Below, piece after piece: positions 8,390 through 18,086 of a stretch of DNA of 64,000 nt. Numbering within the stretch: position 1 is the stretch's first letter; every line of letters starts with the position of its first letter. The DNA is from Martelella mediterranea (GTDB lineage: Bacteria > Pseudomonadota > Alphaproteobacteria > Rhizobiales > Rhizobiaceae): contig PVUG01000015.1 in the NCBI GenBank assembly GCA_003001975.1, positions 1 through 64,000 on the forward strand. Reading direction: 5' to 3'. The notes under the pieces were generated by a model. That model was not told the origin of the DNA. It was given only the letters and a program-made list of their open reading frames with translations, and searched no databases. The position numbers and the translations under genes were made by a program.

Positions 8390-8435
8390 CGCAATTCCGG
8401 CAAAAGCGGAGACCGGTTTTCCGCCCGCAATTGCG
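8390..8435. repeat. Imperfect palindromic intergenic element
   Basis: Outer arms CGCAATT / AATTGCG enclose inner arms AAAAGCGG / CCGGTTTT (one mismatch). The element starts directly after the GGT stop codon. Its form resembles short intergenic palindromes common in Rhizobiales. A related one is at 31799-31843. In the mRNA it would fold between the GGT and binding-protein genes. Confidence 0.5.
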
Positions 8436-8486
8436 TGAAAAACAAGAGACGGCACATTTCGAACGACCAACCAAAAAGAGGGAACA

Positions 8487-10001
8487 ATGAAAACGCCTAT
8501 TCACCTTGCGCTTCTTGCGGGCCTTGCCCTTGGCGCCATGGCCGCAGGCCCGGCCGCTGCACAATCCGTCCTCAATATCGGCCTGCAGGACGATCCCGAT
8601 ACGCTCGACCCGGCGACCAACTGGAGCTTCGTCGGCCGCCATGTGCTGCAGTCGCTCTGCGACAAGATCGTCGATATCGATCAGGACGGCCAGATCGCGC
8701 CGAAACTGGCGACGAGCTGGGAGTGGAACGACGATTCCACACAGTTGACCCTGCACCTGCGCGATGACGCCGTCTTCCACGACGGCACGCCGATCAACGC
8801 GGAGGCGATCAAGTACAATCTCGAGCGCGACCTCAACATGCCGACATCGCGCCGCAAGTCCGAAATCAGCGCAATCTCGTCGGTCGATGTTCTGGATGAC
8901 GCCACTGTGCAGATCAACCTTTCAGCCCCTTCGGTTCCGCTGCTCGCAGCCCTTTCCGACCGCGCCGGCATGGTGATCAGCCCGAAGGCCGGTGAAGAAC
9001 TCGGCGAGAACTTCACCAATGCGCCGGTATGCTCCGGCCCCTACAAGTTCGTCGAGCATATTGCCCAGGACCACATCACGCTAGAAAAGTTCGCTGACTA
9101 CTACGACGCCGACAGCTACTCCTTCGACGAGCTGATCTTCCGCGGCATGCCGGATTCCAATGTCCGCCTGCTCAACCTGCGCTCCGGCCAGCTCGACCTG
9201 ATCGAGCGTCTTTCGGCAACGGATGTTGCCGCCACCGAAGCCGATGCGGATTTCACCGTCCTGCCGGTCGTCGGCCTCGGTTATTACGGCATCACCTTCG
9301 ACATCGGCGGCGAGGGCGCCAATCTCGATGCCGGCAAGAAGGCGCTGGTGCGTCAGGCCTTCAGCCTCGCCATTGACCGTGATGCGCTGAACCAGGTCGT
9401 GTTCGAAGGTCAGGCCGCCACCGGCAACCAGCCTTTCCCGCCGGCAAGCTCCTGGTATGACAAGGACTTTCCCGTTCCCGCCCGCGACGTCGAAGCCGCC
9501 AAGGCGAAGATGGCCGAAGCCGGCGTCGACAGTGTCGATCTTGAAGTTCTGGTGCCCACCGATGCCGAGCGCCAGCAGGTGATGCAGCTCGTTCAGGCCA
9601 TGGTCGGCGAGATCGGCATCAATATCTCGATCAAGCCCACCGAACTGATGACGCTTCTCGACATCGCCCGTCAGGGCAAGTTCCAGGCCCATCTCGTCGG
9701 CTGGAGCGGCCGTGTCGACCCTGACCTCAACATCACCCCGATGCTCTCCTGCGGTGCTGCCGGCAATGACGCGCATTACTGCAACGAGGAGATGGACAAG
9801 CTTCTGGCCGAGGCCCGTGCGCTGAAGGACCCGGACGAACGCAAGGCGATCTACAATCAGGTGATTGCGATCCTTCAGGAAGACCTGCCGATCGTCTATC
9901 TCTACCACTCCAAGTGGATCTTCGCGATGGACTCCGGCGTCGAGGGCTTCAAGGCCTATCCGGACGGCATCATCCGCCTGGCAGGCGTGACCGCCGAGTG
10001 A
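8487..10001 (+). CDS. ABC transporter substrate-binding protein, family 5 (peptide/glutathione type)
   Basis: A 504-residue periplasmic binding protein with a clear Sec signal (MKTPIHLALLAGLALGAMAAGPAAAQ). The family-5 core is present: LQDDPDTLDPATNWSF at the mature start, LATSWEWNDDSTQLTLHLRDDAVFHDGTPINAEAIKYNLER, and the C-terminal peptide-fold segments with NEEMDKLLAEAR. This family delivers di/oligopeptides, glutathione, nickel or opine-like ligands to an ABC importer. It is the second gene of the GGT operon, preceded by AGAGGG. The GGT enzyme beside it makes a gamma-glutamyl compound or modified peptide the best guess for the ligand. Confidence 0.93.
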   Translation: MKTPIHLALLAGLALGAMAAGPAAAQSVLNIGLQDDPDTLDPATNWSFVGRHVLQSLCDKIVDIDQDGQIAPKLATSWEWNDDSTQLTLHLRDDAVFHDGTPINAEAIKYNLERDLNMPTSRRKSEISAISSVDVLDDATVQINLSAPSVPLLAALSDRAGMVISPKAGEELGENFTNAPVCSGPYKFVEHIAQDHITLEKFADYYDADSYSFDELIFRGMPDSNVRLLNLRSGQLDLIERLSATDVAATEADADFTVLPVVGLGYYGITFDIGGEGANLDAGKKALVRQAFSLAIDRDALNQVVFEGQAATGNQPFPPASSWYDKDFPVPARDVEAAKAKMAEAGVDSVDLEVLVPTDAERQQVMQLVQAMVGEIGINISIKPTELMTLLDIARQGKFQAHLVGWSGRVDPDLNITPMLSCGAAGNDAHYCNEEMDKLLAEARALKDPDERKAIYNQVIAILQEDLPIVYLYHSKWIFAMDSGVEGFKAYPDGIIRLAGVTAE

Positions 10002-10012
10002 CGCGGACGGAC

Positions 10013-11038
10013 ATGACAGCCACAGACAAGAACGCATCGGCCCTTGCGGCCGGTGCTCCCCGCGAAAATGTTCTCGAAGTCGACGGTCTGAGCGTCCTCT
10101 TCCACGGCGACGACCGCACGGTGACGGCGGTCGACGGCGTGAGTTTCGACGTCAAGCGCGGCCGCACGCTTGCCGTGGTCGGTGAATCCGGCAGCGGCAA
10201 GAGCGTCACCTCGCTTTCGATCCTGCGCCTGCTGCCGAAACACAGCGCCGAAATCTCCGGCCATATCCGTTTCGGCGGCCGCGACCTTTTGCAGGAAACG
10301 GAAGGCAAGCTCAGAAACCTGCGCGGCAACCGGCTGGCGATGATCTTCCAGGAGCCGATGACCTCGCTGAACCCGTCCTACACGGTCGGCGACCAGATCA
10401 TGGAAGTCATCCTGCGCCACAATGACATCGGCCGGCGCGAAGCCAGGGCGCGCGCGATCGAGATGCTGCGGCTGGTGCGCATTCCGTCGCCCGAGGCCCG
10501 GTTTGACCAGTATCCCCACAATCTTTCCGGCGGCATGCGCCAGCGGGTGATGATCGCGATCGCACTGGCCTGCGACCCCGAACTGCTGATAGCCGACGAA
10601 CCGACCACCGCGCTCGACGTCACGGTGCAGGCGCAGGTGCTGGAACTGATGCGCGAACTGCAGCAGAAGACCGGCACGGCCATCATCCTCATCACCCATG
10701 ATCTCGGCGTGGTCGCCGAAAGCTGCGATGACGTGATCGTCATGTATGCCGGTCAGGTGGTGGAACGCGGCACTGTCGACCAGCTTTTCGCCTTTCCGCA
10801 GCATCCCTATACGGTCGGCCTGCTCGGTTCGCTGCCGCGTCTGGATGCCGCGCGCGAGCGGCTTGCCACCATCACCGGCATGGTGCCGGACATGTCGGCG
10901 CCGCCATCGGGCTGTCGCTTCGCGGAACGCTGTCCGTTCCGCATGGAAAAATGCGCCGAAACCCAGCCCCTTCATGAAGTGCGCGACGGCCATTTCAGCC
11001 GCTGCTGGCGCACCCCGCTCGAGGAGCTTGCCCCTTGA
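10013..11038 (+). CDS. Peptide-type ABC transporter ATP-binding protein (DppD/OppD-like)
   Basis: A 341-residue ATPase with Walker [10 protein letters not shown]-loop [11 protein letters not shown], signature [12 protein letters not shown], Walker [15 protein letters not shown] and H-loop ITHDL. The C-terminal oligopeptide-transporter domain carries the Cys pattern [14 protein letters not shown] found in this family, which may hold an iron-sulfur cluster. The ATG at 10013 is chosen because it directly follows the upstream stop (10001); the longer in-frame reading overlaps the binding-protein gene and has no family similarity. Its TGA overlaps the TTG of the next gene. Confidence 0.93.
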   Translation: MTATDKNASALAAGAPRENVLEVDGLSVLFHGDDRTVTAVDGVSFDVKRGRTLAVVGESGSGKSVTSLSILRLLPKHSAEISGHIRFGGRDLLQETEGKLRNLRGNRLAMIFQEPMTSLNPSYTVGDQIMEVILRHNDIGRREARARAIEMLRLVRIPSPEARFDQYPHNLSGGMRQRVMIAIALACDPELLIADEPTTALDVTVQAQVLELMRELQQKTGTAIILITHDLGVVAESCDDVIVMYAGQVVERGTVDQLFAFPQHPYTVGLLGSLPRLDAARERLATITGMVPDMSAPPSGCRFAERCPFRMEKCAETQPLHEVRDGHFSRCWRTPLEELAP

Positions 11039-12123
11039 CCGCCAAACCGATCCTCGAAGTCAAAGACCTCAGCTGTCATTTCGTCGTCAGGCGCGATCTC
11101 CTCGGCCGTCCGAAGGCGAAAGTGCAGGCCGTCGACAATGTTTCGCTGACGCTGATGCCGGGCGAAACGCTTGCTGTCGTCGGTGAATCCGGCTGCGGAA
11201 AATCCACGCTCGGACGGATGATGATGCGGCTGATCGAACCCACCACCGGCAGGGTTTTTCTGGATGGCGAGGATATCACCGCCCTGAACCATCAGGAATT
11301 GCGCGCCCGCCGCCGGCATGTCCAGCTGATCTTTCAGGACCCCTATGCCTCGCTCAATCCGCGCATGACGATTGCCGAAACCATCGCCGAGCCGCTGAAG
11401 CTCTACAACATCCTGCCGGCATCGAAACGGCGCGCCCGCGTGCATGAACTGCTGAAGCTGGTCGGGCTTCGGCCGGAACAGGCGAACCGCTATCCGAACG
11501 AGTTTTCCGGCGGCCAGCGTCAGCGCGTGGTGATTGCCCGCGCGCTTGCCTCCGAACCGAAGGTCATCGTCTGCGACGAGGCGGTTTCCGCGCTCGATGT
11601 CTCGATCCAGTCGCAGATCCTCAATCTTCTGAAGGACCTGCAGGCCCGCCTTGGCCTTGCCTTCATCTTCATCTCGCATGATCTGAGCGTGGTGAAACAC
11701 ATCAGCGACCGCATCGCGGTGATGTATCTCGGCAAGCTGGTGGAACTCGGCACGTCCGAGCAGATTTTCGCACACCCGCGTCATCCTTATACGCGCGCGC
11801 TGCTTTCCTCGATACCGGTCGCCGCCGCACGTACCGTGCGGCCGCCCGCAAGCGAAAGGCTCGATGGCGACCTGCCGAGCCCGATTGCGCCGCCGTCCGG
11901 TTGCCGGCTCCACACCCGTTGCCCGCATGCGCGGGAAGACTGCAAATCCGTGCCGATGGTGCTGGAGGCGGGCGAGGACGGCCACGCCAATGCCTGTCCG
12001 TTCTGGCGCGACCTGCCGGTGGCCGATCTCGGTCTTTCCGGCCGGGAAAGCCACGACCCGCGGCTGGAAGCGCTGTTTGCCGCCTTCGAAACCTTTGCGG
12101 ATGAAGGGAGGGCCACGCCATGA
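11035..12123 (+). CDS. Peptide-type ABC transporter ATP-binding protein (DppF/OppF-like)
   Basis: A 362-residue partner ATPase. Motifs: [54 protein letters not shown] and FISHDL, then the C-terminal domain with CRLHTRCPHAREDC. It starts at TTG 11035, overlapping the previous stop (TTGA), which implies translational coupling. The two ATPases form the heterodimer of a family-5 importer with the permeases that follow. The ATG of the next gene overlaps its stop. Confidence 0.93.
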   Translation: MTAKPILEVKDLSCHFVVRRDLLGRPKAKVQAVDNVSLTLMPGETLAVVGESGCGKSTLGRMMMRLIEPTTGRVFLDGEDITALNHQELRARRRHVQLIFQDPYASLNPRMTIAETIAEPLKLYNILPASKRRARVHELLKLVGLRPEQANRYPNEFSGGQRQRVVIARALASEPKVIVCDEAVSALDVSIQSQILNLLKDLQARLGLAFIFISHDLSVVKHISDRIAVMYLGKLVELGTSEQIFAHPRHPYTRALLSSIPVAAARTVRPPASERLDGDLPSPIAPPSGCRLHTRCPHAREDCKSVPMVLEAGEDGHANACPFWRDLPVADLGLSGRESHDPRLEALFAAFETFADEGRATP

Positions 12124-13061
12124 CATCGCTTCTCGCCCGCCGCCTGCTGCAACTCATTCCGACACTCGTCATCCTGTCGATGATCATCTTCTCGTTGCAG
12201 CATCTTCTGCCCGGCGACCCGGCGCTGATGCTGGCGGGGGAAAACCCGAGCGAGGAGATGATTGCCGCCATCCGCGCGCAATATCATCTCGACCAGCCGA
12301 TCCCGGTCCAGTACCTGTTCTGGGTGAAGGGCGTGCTTGCCGGCGATCTCGGCATGTCGATGCGCCACAATCTGCCGGTGCTCGATCTCATCCTGCTGAA
12401 ACTGCCGGTGACCTTGCAGCTTTCCGTCATGGGCATTGCCGTCGCCATGGTGCTCGGCATCAGCGGCGGCATCATTTCGGCGCTCAGGCCCAACACCGCT
12501 GTCGATTATTCCGCCAATGTCGTGTCGCTTGCCGGCATTTCCGTGCCGAATTTCTGGCTCGGCATCCTGTTGATCCTGTTCTTTTCGGTCAATCTCGGCT
12601 GGCTGCCGGCATCGGGCTATGTCAGCCCGTTCAAGGATCTGCGGATGAATCTGGCAACCACGATCATGCCGGCCTTTGTGCTCGGCACGGCGATTGCCGG
12701 CATCATCATGCGCCACACCCGCGCGGCCATGCTGCAGGCGCTTGAGAGCGACTATGTCCGCACCGCCCGCGCCAAGGGGCTGAGCGAATGGAAGGTCGTG
12801 TTCAAGCACGCCATGCGCAATGCGCTGACGCCGATCATCACGCTCGGCGCGCTGGAATTCGGCACGCTGCTCGGCGGCGCGGTGCTGACCGAGCAGATCT
12901 TCACCATTCCCGGTTTCGGCAAGCTGATCGTCGATGCGGTGTTTACCCGCGACTATCCGGTGGTGCAGGGCGTGGTGCTGGTCACCGCCGTGTTCTACAT
13001 CCTTCTCAACCTGTTGGCGGATATCGGGTACATACTCGTCAATCCGAGACTGCGAGGCTAA
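12120..13061 (+). CDS. Peptide-type ABC transporter permease (DppB-like)
   Basis: A 313-residue inner-membrane permease with the usual layout: a first membrane helix (LLQLIPTLVILSMIIFSL), the short periplasmic domain LPGDPALMLAGENPSEE...LGMSMRHNLPV typical of DppB/OppB, then five more helices. The cytoplasmic coupling motif is ESDYVRTARAKGLSEWKVVFKHAMRNAL. The start overlaps the upstream stop by ATGA. It pairs with the DppC-like permease. Confidence 0.93.
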   Translation: MTSLLARRLLQLIPTLVILSMIIFSLQHLLPGDPALMLAGENPSEEMIAAIRAQYHLDQPIPVQYLFWVKGVLAGDLGMSMRHNLPVLDLILLKLPVTLQLSVMGIAVAMVLGISGGIISALRPNTAVDYSANVVSLAGISVPNFWLGILLILFFSVNLGWLPASGYVSPFKDLRMNLATTIMPAFVLGTAIAGIIMRHTRAAMLQALESDYVRTARAKGLSEWKVVFKHAMRNALTPIITLGALEFGTLLGGAVLTEQIFTIPGFGKLIVDAVFTRDYPVVQGVVLVTAVFYILLNLLADIGYILVNPRLRG

Positions 13062-13063
13062 CC

Positions 13064-13948
13064 ATGTCAGCGATCCCGGAAACGGAAAAAGCCGCGCGCC
13101 TGCCACTTCTCGGCTTTTTTCAGAGCCGCATCTGGCGGCGTCTGCGCAAGCGCAAGAGCGCGCTTTTCGGCCTTGGCGTCGTGCTGTTCATGCTGTTCGT
13201 CGCCGTCTTCGCGCCGTTGCTCGCGCCTTATGATCCGACGGCACAGAGCTGGACTGCGGTGCGCAAGGCCCCCTCGCTTGCCCACTGGATGGGCACTGAC
13301 GAGGTCGGTCGCGATATTCTCTCGCGCATCATCTGGGGCACGCGCGCCTCGCTTCTGGCCGGTCTCACCTCCGTTGCAATCGCGATTGCCATTGGCGTGC
13401 CGCTCGGGTTGGCGGCTGGCTTCATCGGCGGTTTCACCGATGGCCTGATCAGCCGCTTCACCGATGCGCTGTTGGCCTGTCCGTCGCTGATCCTCGCCAT
13501 TGCGCTAGCTTCGTTTCTGGGGCCGAGCCTCACCAATGCGATGATCGCCATCGGTATTACCGCAACGCCGATCTTCATCCGGCTGTCGCGCGGACAGGTG
13601 CTGTCGATCAGAAACGAGGAATATGTCGAGGCGGCAAGCGTCGTCGGCAATCCGCGCTGGCGCATCGCCGTGCGCCACATCCTGCCCAATATCCTGCCGC
13701 AGCTCACCGTGCAGGCGACGCTGACGATCGCCTCGGCGATCATCTCGGAGGCGAGCCTGTCCTTCCTCGGCCTGGGTCTGCAGCCGCCGGACCCGTCCTG
13801 GGGCTCGATGCTGAATACGGCACAGCGTTTCATTTCCAATGCACCGTGGATGGCCATGTGGCCCGGCATGGCAATCTTCTCCACGGTTCTTGCCTTCAAC
13901 CTTCTCGGCGACGGCCTGCGCGATGCGCTCGACCCACGCGCCCGCTGA
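13064..13948 (+). CDS. Peptide-type ABC transporter permease (DppC-like)
   Basis: A 294-residue inner-membrane permease. It opens with a basic RRLRKRKSALFGLG before helix 1, has the family motif HWMGTDEVGRDILSRIIWGTRASL, and the coupling loop NEEYVEAASVVGNPRWRIAVRHILPN. It ends with GDGLRDALDPRAR, the usual DppC terminus. The ATG at 13064 lies three bases after the upstream stop; the longer in-frame reading runs antiphase through the DppB gene and was discarded. It completes the importer of the GGT operon. Confidence 0.93.
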   Translation: MSAIPETEKAARLPLLGFFQSRIWRRLRKRKSALFGLGVVLFMLFVAVFAPLLAPYDPTAQSWTAVRKAPSLAHWMGTDEVGRDILSRIIWGTRASLLAGLTSVAIAIAIGVPLGLAAGFIGGFTDGLISRFTDALLACPSLILAIALASFLGPSLTNAMIAIGITATPIFIRLSRGQVLSIRNEEYVEAASVVGNPRWRIAVRHILPNILPQLTVQATLTIASAIISEASLSFLGLGLQPPDPSWGSMLNTAQRFISNAPWMAMWPGMAIFSTVLAFNLLGDGLRDALDPRAR

Positions 13949-13972
13949 GCCGCACATACCCCAGGGACTGCC

Positions 13973-14950
13973 ATGCGTCGTTTTCTGCCCGACCAGTTTA
14001 CGCTTCTTCTCGTTGCCACCGTTGCGCTGGCCTCGCTTCTGCCCGTCACCGGGGTTGCGGCCGGCTGGTTCTCGATTGCCACCAAATGCGCCATCGCGCT
14101 GTTGTTTTTCCTGCAGGGCGCGCGGCTGTCGCGTCAGGTGGTGATCGGCGGCCTCCTGCACTGGCGCCTGCATCTCACCATTCTCGCCACGACATTCGGC
14201 GTGTTTCCGCTGCTTGGCTACGGCATCGCCCATCTGCTGCCGTTCGAACTGCCCGACGGCATGATGGCCGGCATCCTGTTCATCGCCGTGCTGCCGTCCA
14301 CCGTGCAGTCTTCCATCGCATTCACCTCGATGGCCGGCGGCAATGTGCCAGCGGCGATCTGCGCGGCGACGGCTTCCAACATCGTCGGAATGTTCGCCAC
14401 GCCGCTTCTCATCGGCATCCTGCTTTCGGCAAGCGGCGGTGGCGGCGGGTTTTCATTCGATGTGCTCTACCAGATCCTGCTGCAGCTGCTTTTGCCCTTC
14501 ATCATCGGGCAACTGCTGATGCCGTGGATCGGCGACTGGGTGCGCAGCCACAAGAAGATCCTGTCGCCCGTCGACCGCGGATCGATCCTGATGGTCGTCT
14601 ATCTCGCCTTCTCCACGGCGGTTGCCGAAGGCCTCTGGCACCAGCTTTCACTTGCCGATCTCGGCGAGCTCGTGATCATCAACGCCGCCATGCTGGCGGT
14701 GGTGCTGACGCTGACCATGTTCGGCAGCCGGGCGCTCGGCTTTTCACGCGCCGACGAGATCGCCATCGTGTTTTGCGGTTCGAAGAAGAGCCTTGCCAGC
14801 GGCGTGCCGATGGCCGGTGCGATCTTCGCCGGCCAGAGCGTCGGCGCGGTGGTGCTGCCGTTGATGCTGTTTCACCAGATGCAGCTGATGATCTGCGCGG
14901 TGATCGCCCAGCACTACGCCCGCACCGCGCTCGAAACGGTGGAGGCCTGA
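13973..14950 (+). CDS. BASS-family transporter, SBF-like (YfeH type)
   Basis: A 325-residue integral membrane protein with about nine or ten helices. It belongs to the SBF-like/YfeH branch of the bile acid:sodium symporter family: FLQGARLSRQ, LPSTVQSSIAFTSMAGGNVPAAICAATASN in the conserved core, and FCGSKKSLASGVPMA near the end. Such proteins move organic anions coupled to sodium or protons. It follows the DppC gene by 24 bp on the same strand, so it belongs to the GGT operon. I infer export or import of a product such as an organic acid. It converges on the UgpC-like ATPase gene. Confidence 0.87.
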   Translation: MRRFLPDQFTLLLVATVALASLLPVTGVAAGWFSIATKCAIALLFFLQGARLSRQVVIGGLLHWRLHLTILATTFGVFPLLGYGIAHLLPFELPDGMMAGILFIAVLPSTVQSSIAFTSMAGGNVPAAICAATASNIVGMFATPLLIGILLSASGGGGGFSFDVLYQILLQLLLPFIIGQLLMPWIGDWVRSHKKILSPVDRGSILMVVYLAFSTAVAEGLWHQLSLADLGELVIINAAMLAVVLTLTMFGSRALGFSRADEIAIVFCGSKKSLASGVPMAGAIFAGQSVGAVVLPLMLFHQMQLMICAVIAQHYARTALETVEA

Positions 14951-15009
14951 CCCGCAAGGCTTTCCGGCGGCTTCGGTGCCTGCTGCAAAGGGCCTGTTGT
15001 GTCGTCGTA

Positions 15010-16110
15010 TCAGTGAACGGCCAGCGACTGTTCGGTTTCCAGATCGAACAGGTGCATCCGGTTGAGGTTGAAGGACAGCGGCACGGTGGTGCCGGCGTGC
15101 AGATCTTCCTCGGGCTCGACGCTGGCGCAGATTTCCGCGCCGGCAATGCTGAAATAGGCCATGGTGGTGGCGCCGAGCGGCTCGACCAGATCGATTGCCG
15201 CATCGAAGGGGACGAAGCCGTCGCGCTCCTGCCTCAGCGTGATTGCCTCCGGACGGATGCCGAAAGTGGCGCCGCGGCCGGCATGGGAGCGGAACTGGGT
15301 TGCCTTTTCGGCCGGGATTGCCATGCGGGTGCCATCAGCAAAAAGCAGGAAAAGCGCGTCGCCTTCGGCCTCCAGCGTGACGGGTAGGAAATTCATTGAC
15401 GGCGAACCGATGAAGCCGGCGACGAATTTGCTGACCGGCCTTGAATAAAGCTCCTGCGGTGCGCCCATCTGCTCGACAAGACCCTGGTTCATCACCACCA
15501 CGCGGTCGGCCATGGTCATTGCCTCCACCTGATCGTGGGTGACATAGACCGTGGTCGTCGGCAGCAGCTGGTGCAGCCGCTTGATTTCCGTGCGCATGCT
15601 GACGCGAAGCTTGGCGTCGAGATTGGAAAGCGGCTCGTCGAACAGGAAGACTTTCGGATCGCGCACGATGGCGCGGCCCATGGCGACGCGCTGGCGCTGG
15701 CCGCCGGAGAGTTCGCCGGGGCGGCGCTCCAGCAGTTCCGAAATCCTCAGCGTGTTGGTCGCTTCTGTGATGCGCTTTTCGATTTCGGCCTTCGGCAGGC
15801 GCTGCTGTTCGAGGCAGAAGGCGATGTTTTCGCGCACGCTCATATGCGGATAGAGCGCGTAGTTCTGGAACACCATGGCGATATCGCGCTTGCCCGGGGC
15901 GAGACGATTGACGACATCGTCGCCGATGATGATCTCGCCGCCGGAAATATGCTCCAGCCCGGCGATCATCCTCAGCGTCGTCGATTTTCCGCAGCCCGAA
16001 GGGCCGACGAAGACAACGAATTCATTGTCCTCGATATCGAGATTGATGCCCCTGACGGCCTCGTAGATGCCGTAGGATTTGACCACATTCTTCAGTGTCA
16101 GTCGTGCCAT
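15010..16110 (-). CDS. Sugar ABC transporter ATP-binding protein (UgpC/MalK-like)
   Basis: A 366-residue ATPase with Walker [10 protein letters not shown] (36-44), Q-loop [11 protein letters not shown], signature [16 protein letters not shown], Walker [16 protein letters not shown] and H-loop [11 protein letters not shown]-terminal TOBE regulatory domain follows ([10 protein letters not shown]). It is the last gene of the operon starting at 21208 and lies nine bases after the GH127 stop. It energises the MalF/MalG pair encoded upstream. It has a near-equivalent at 60201. Confidence 0.94.
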   Translation of the reverse strand: MARLTLKNVVKSYGIYEAVRGINLDIEDNEFVVFVGPSGCGKSTTLRMIAGLEHISGGEIIIGDDVVNRLAPGKRDIAMVFQNYALYPHMSVRENIAFCLEQQRLPKAEIEKRITEATNTLRISELLERRPGELSGGQRQRVAMGRAIVRDPKVFLFDEPLSNLDAKLRVSMRTEIKRLHQLLPTTTVYVTHDQVEAMTMADRVVVMNQGLVEQMGAPQELYSRPVSKFVAGFIGSPSMNFLPVTLEAEGDALFLLFADGTRMAIPAEKATQFRSHAGRGATFGIRPEAITLRQERDGFVPFDAAIDLVEPLGATTMAYFSIAGAEICASVEPEEDLHAGTTVPLSFNLNRMHLFDLETEQSLAVH

Positions 16111-16119
16111 GTCCGTCTC

Positions 16120-18063
16120 CTACTTTTCCGTCAGCCAGACCTGCATTGCGCCCGCGTCGCGATTGGCCCAGAGGTGATAGGGAATGGCCCGGAACGGCCG
16201 TGGTTTCAGGGCAGGCGGCGAAGTGCGGTAAAGCCCGCCCTCAAAACCGTCCGTGGCCGCTTCAAGGCCTTCGCCCTCCAGCACCACGGCCCCGCCGAGA
16301 AGATCGGCGTCGTAGCGCGCTTCAAGGATGGCATCGGGCGCAATGCGCAGGCGCTGTGGTTCGATGCCGATATCGGTTTCCTCGACGCAGTAGACGACCG
16401 GGCCACGGCGGAAGGCGACGCGTCCGGCATCCTCGCCAACGGCCGGGTGGGCATAGAGCCGTTCCACCGGCATGTCGAAGCTGAGGCGCAGTTCGTCGCC
16501 GTCTTCGAAGGTGCCGCTCACCGTGACGTAGCCTTTCACGGCAACAAGCGGTACGTCGCGTCCGTTGAGCGTCGCCCGCACCCGTCGGCACCAGCCGGGG
16601 ATGCGCAGTTTCAAGGTGAGGTCCGTCGGCTGGAACAGGCCGAGCGTCATGCGGATGTCGCCGTCCCAGGGATAGGCGGTCTCCTGCCTGAGCCGCACGA
16701 AGGTTCCGTCGAGATCGAATTCGGCGGCATTGGCGCCATAAAGATGCACCGCGATTTCGTTGCCCTTGGTGGTGTAGAAATACTGTCCGAGCGAGGTGAT
16801 GAAGCGGGCGATATTGGTCGGGCAGCAGGGGCAGTAATGCCATTTCCAGCGCCGGTTCCGGCCGTGGCTTTCCAGTACATTTTCGTAGAAATAATGCTCG
16901 CCATCGCGGGCGATGCCGGAAAGCGCGCCGTTGAACAGCACGGTTTCAAGCTGATCGGTATATTTGCCGTCGAGATCGGTTTCGGCCATGCGCGAACACC
17001 AGAAGCCGAGCGCGACAGCGGCGCAGGTTTCGGCATAGGCGGTTTCGTTGGGCAGGTCGAAGGCGCGGGTGAAGCCTTCATTGGCCGCTGATGGGCCGAG
17101 GCCGCCGGTGACGTAAAGCTGGCGGCCGGTGAGATTGGCAAACAGCCGGTCGGCGGCATCCTTCAGGCTCGGATCGTCGTTTTCAAAGGCGAGATCGGTC
17201 ATTGCCGAGAGCAGGTACATGGCGCGCACGGCATGGCCGACGACCTCGTTCTGCTCGCGCACCGGCTTGTGGGCCTGGCTGTAGGCATAGGTCTCGTAGA
17301 CATAATCGGCCGGGTCCTCGCCGCGCCGGCGGGCCTCGTCATCGAAATAGGAGGGCATCTGCCCGCGCTCGTCGACGAAAAAGGTGGCAAGCTTCAAATG
17401 GCGCGGATCGCCGGTCACCCGGTAGAGCTTGACCAGCGCCAGTTCGATTTCCTCATGCGCGTCATAGCCTCTGAGCTTGCCGGGTTCGGGGCCGAACGTC
17501 TCGATGATGTGGTCGACGGCGCGGATCATCACGTCGAGAAAGCGGCGCTTGCCGGTCGCCTCGAAATAGGCGACGGCGCCTTCGATGAGATGGCCCATCG
17601 AATACATCTCGTGCAGGTCGCGCAGATTGGTCCAGCGCTTTTCCGGCTCGCGGCGGATGAACCAGCTGTTGAGATAGCCGTCTTCCATCTGCCCGTGTGC
17701 GAGCTTTTCGACGATGGCGTCGATCTTCGCCTCGATATCCGGGTTCGGGTGGTTCTTCAGCGTATAGCTTGCCGCCTCGATCCACTTGCCGAAATCGGAA
17801 TCGAAGAAATGCTGCATCGACAATCCGCTTGGCTGTATCGGCCGGGCGAGCGGGCCGGGCGGGCTGTCGAAATCGAGAACCTCGAGAAAGCCTTCTTCCT
17901 CCAGTCGCTTGTGCTGGGTCGGAATGGTGACGTCGCGCACGGTCTCCTGCCAGCTTTTCCAGAATCCGGCATTGAAAGCGACGCGGGTGTGGTCGACGGG
18001 AACGTAGCGTTCGTGGCGGTGAAGGCGTTCACCGGTCGTCTTTTGAGACGCGGACGATGACAT
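16120..18063 (-). CDS. GH127 beta-L-arabinofuranosidase-like glycoside hydrolase
   Basis: A 647-residue enzyme of the DUF1680/GH127 family, which removes beta-L-arabinofuranose from plant hydroxyproline-rich glycoprotein arabinans. The zinc/cysteine active site is visible: E345 and C347 in ETCAA, and C413-C414 in HYCPCCPTN, the counterparts of Glu338, Cys340, Cys417 and Cys418 of HypBA1. An all-helical catalytic barrel (residues ~20-430) is followed by a beta domain. There is no signal peptide, so it acts on imported sugar. The ATG at 18063 is backed by AAGGAG; the reading frame stays open 107 codons further upstream but that part lies over the permease gene. It sits inside a MalFG-type importer operon. 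Confidence 0.92.
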   Translation of the reverse strand: MSSSASQKTTGERLHRHERYVPVDHTRVAFNAGFWKSWQETVRDVTIPTQHKRLEEEGFLEVLDFDSPPGPLARPIQPSGLSMQHFFDSDFGKWIEAASYTLKNHPNPDIEAKIDAIVEKLAHGQMEDGYLNSWFIRREPEKRWTNLRDLHEMYSMGHLIEGAVAYFEATGKRRFLDVMIRAVDHIIETFGPEPGKLRGYDAHEEIELALVKLYRVTGDPRHLKLATFFVDERGQMPSYFDDEARRRGEDPADYVYETYAYSQAHKPVREQNEVVGHAVRAMYLLSAMTDLAFENDDPSLKDAADRLFANLTGRQLYVTGGLGPSAANEGFTRAFDLPNETAYAETCAAVALGFWCSRMAETDLDGKYTDQLETVLFNGALSGIARDGEHYFYENVLESHGRNRRWKWHYCPCCPTNIARFITSLGQYFYTTKGNEIAVHLYGANAAEFDLDGTFVRLRQETAYPWDGDIRMTLGLFQPTDLTLKLRIPGWCRRVRATLNGRDVPLVAVKGYVTVSGTFEDGDELRLSFDMPVERLYAHPAVGEDAGRVAFRRGPVVYCVEETDIGIEPQRLRIAPDAILEARYDADLLGGAVVLEGEGLEAATDGFEGGLYRTSPPALKPRPFRAIPYHLWANRDAGAMQVWLTEK

Positions 18064-18086
18064 GGAAACTCCTTGGGAAGACTGTG

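Noticed and set aside
9914-10012. N-terminal extension of the DppD-like ATPase
   Set aside because: It overlaps the end of the binding-protein gene and has no family similarity; ATG 10013 fits the operon spacing.
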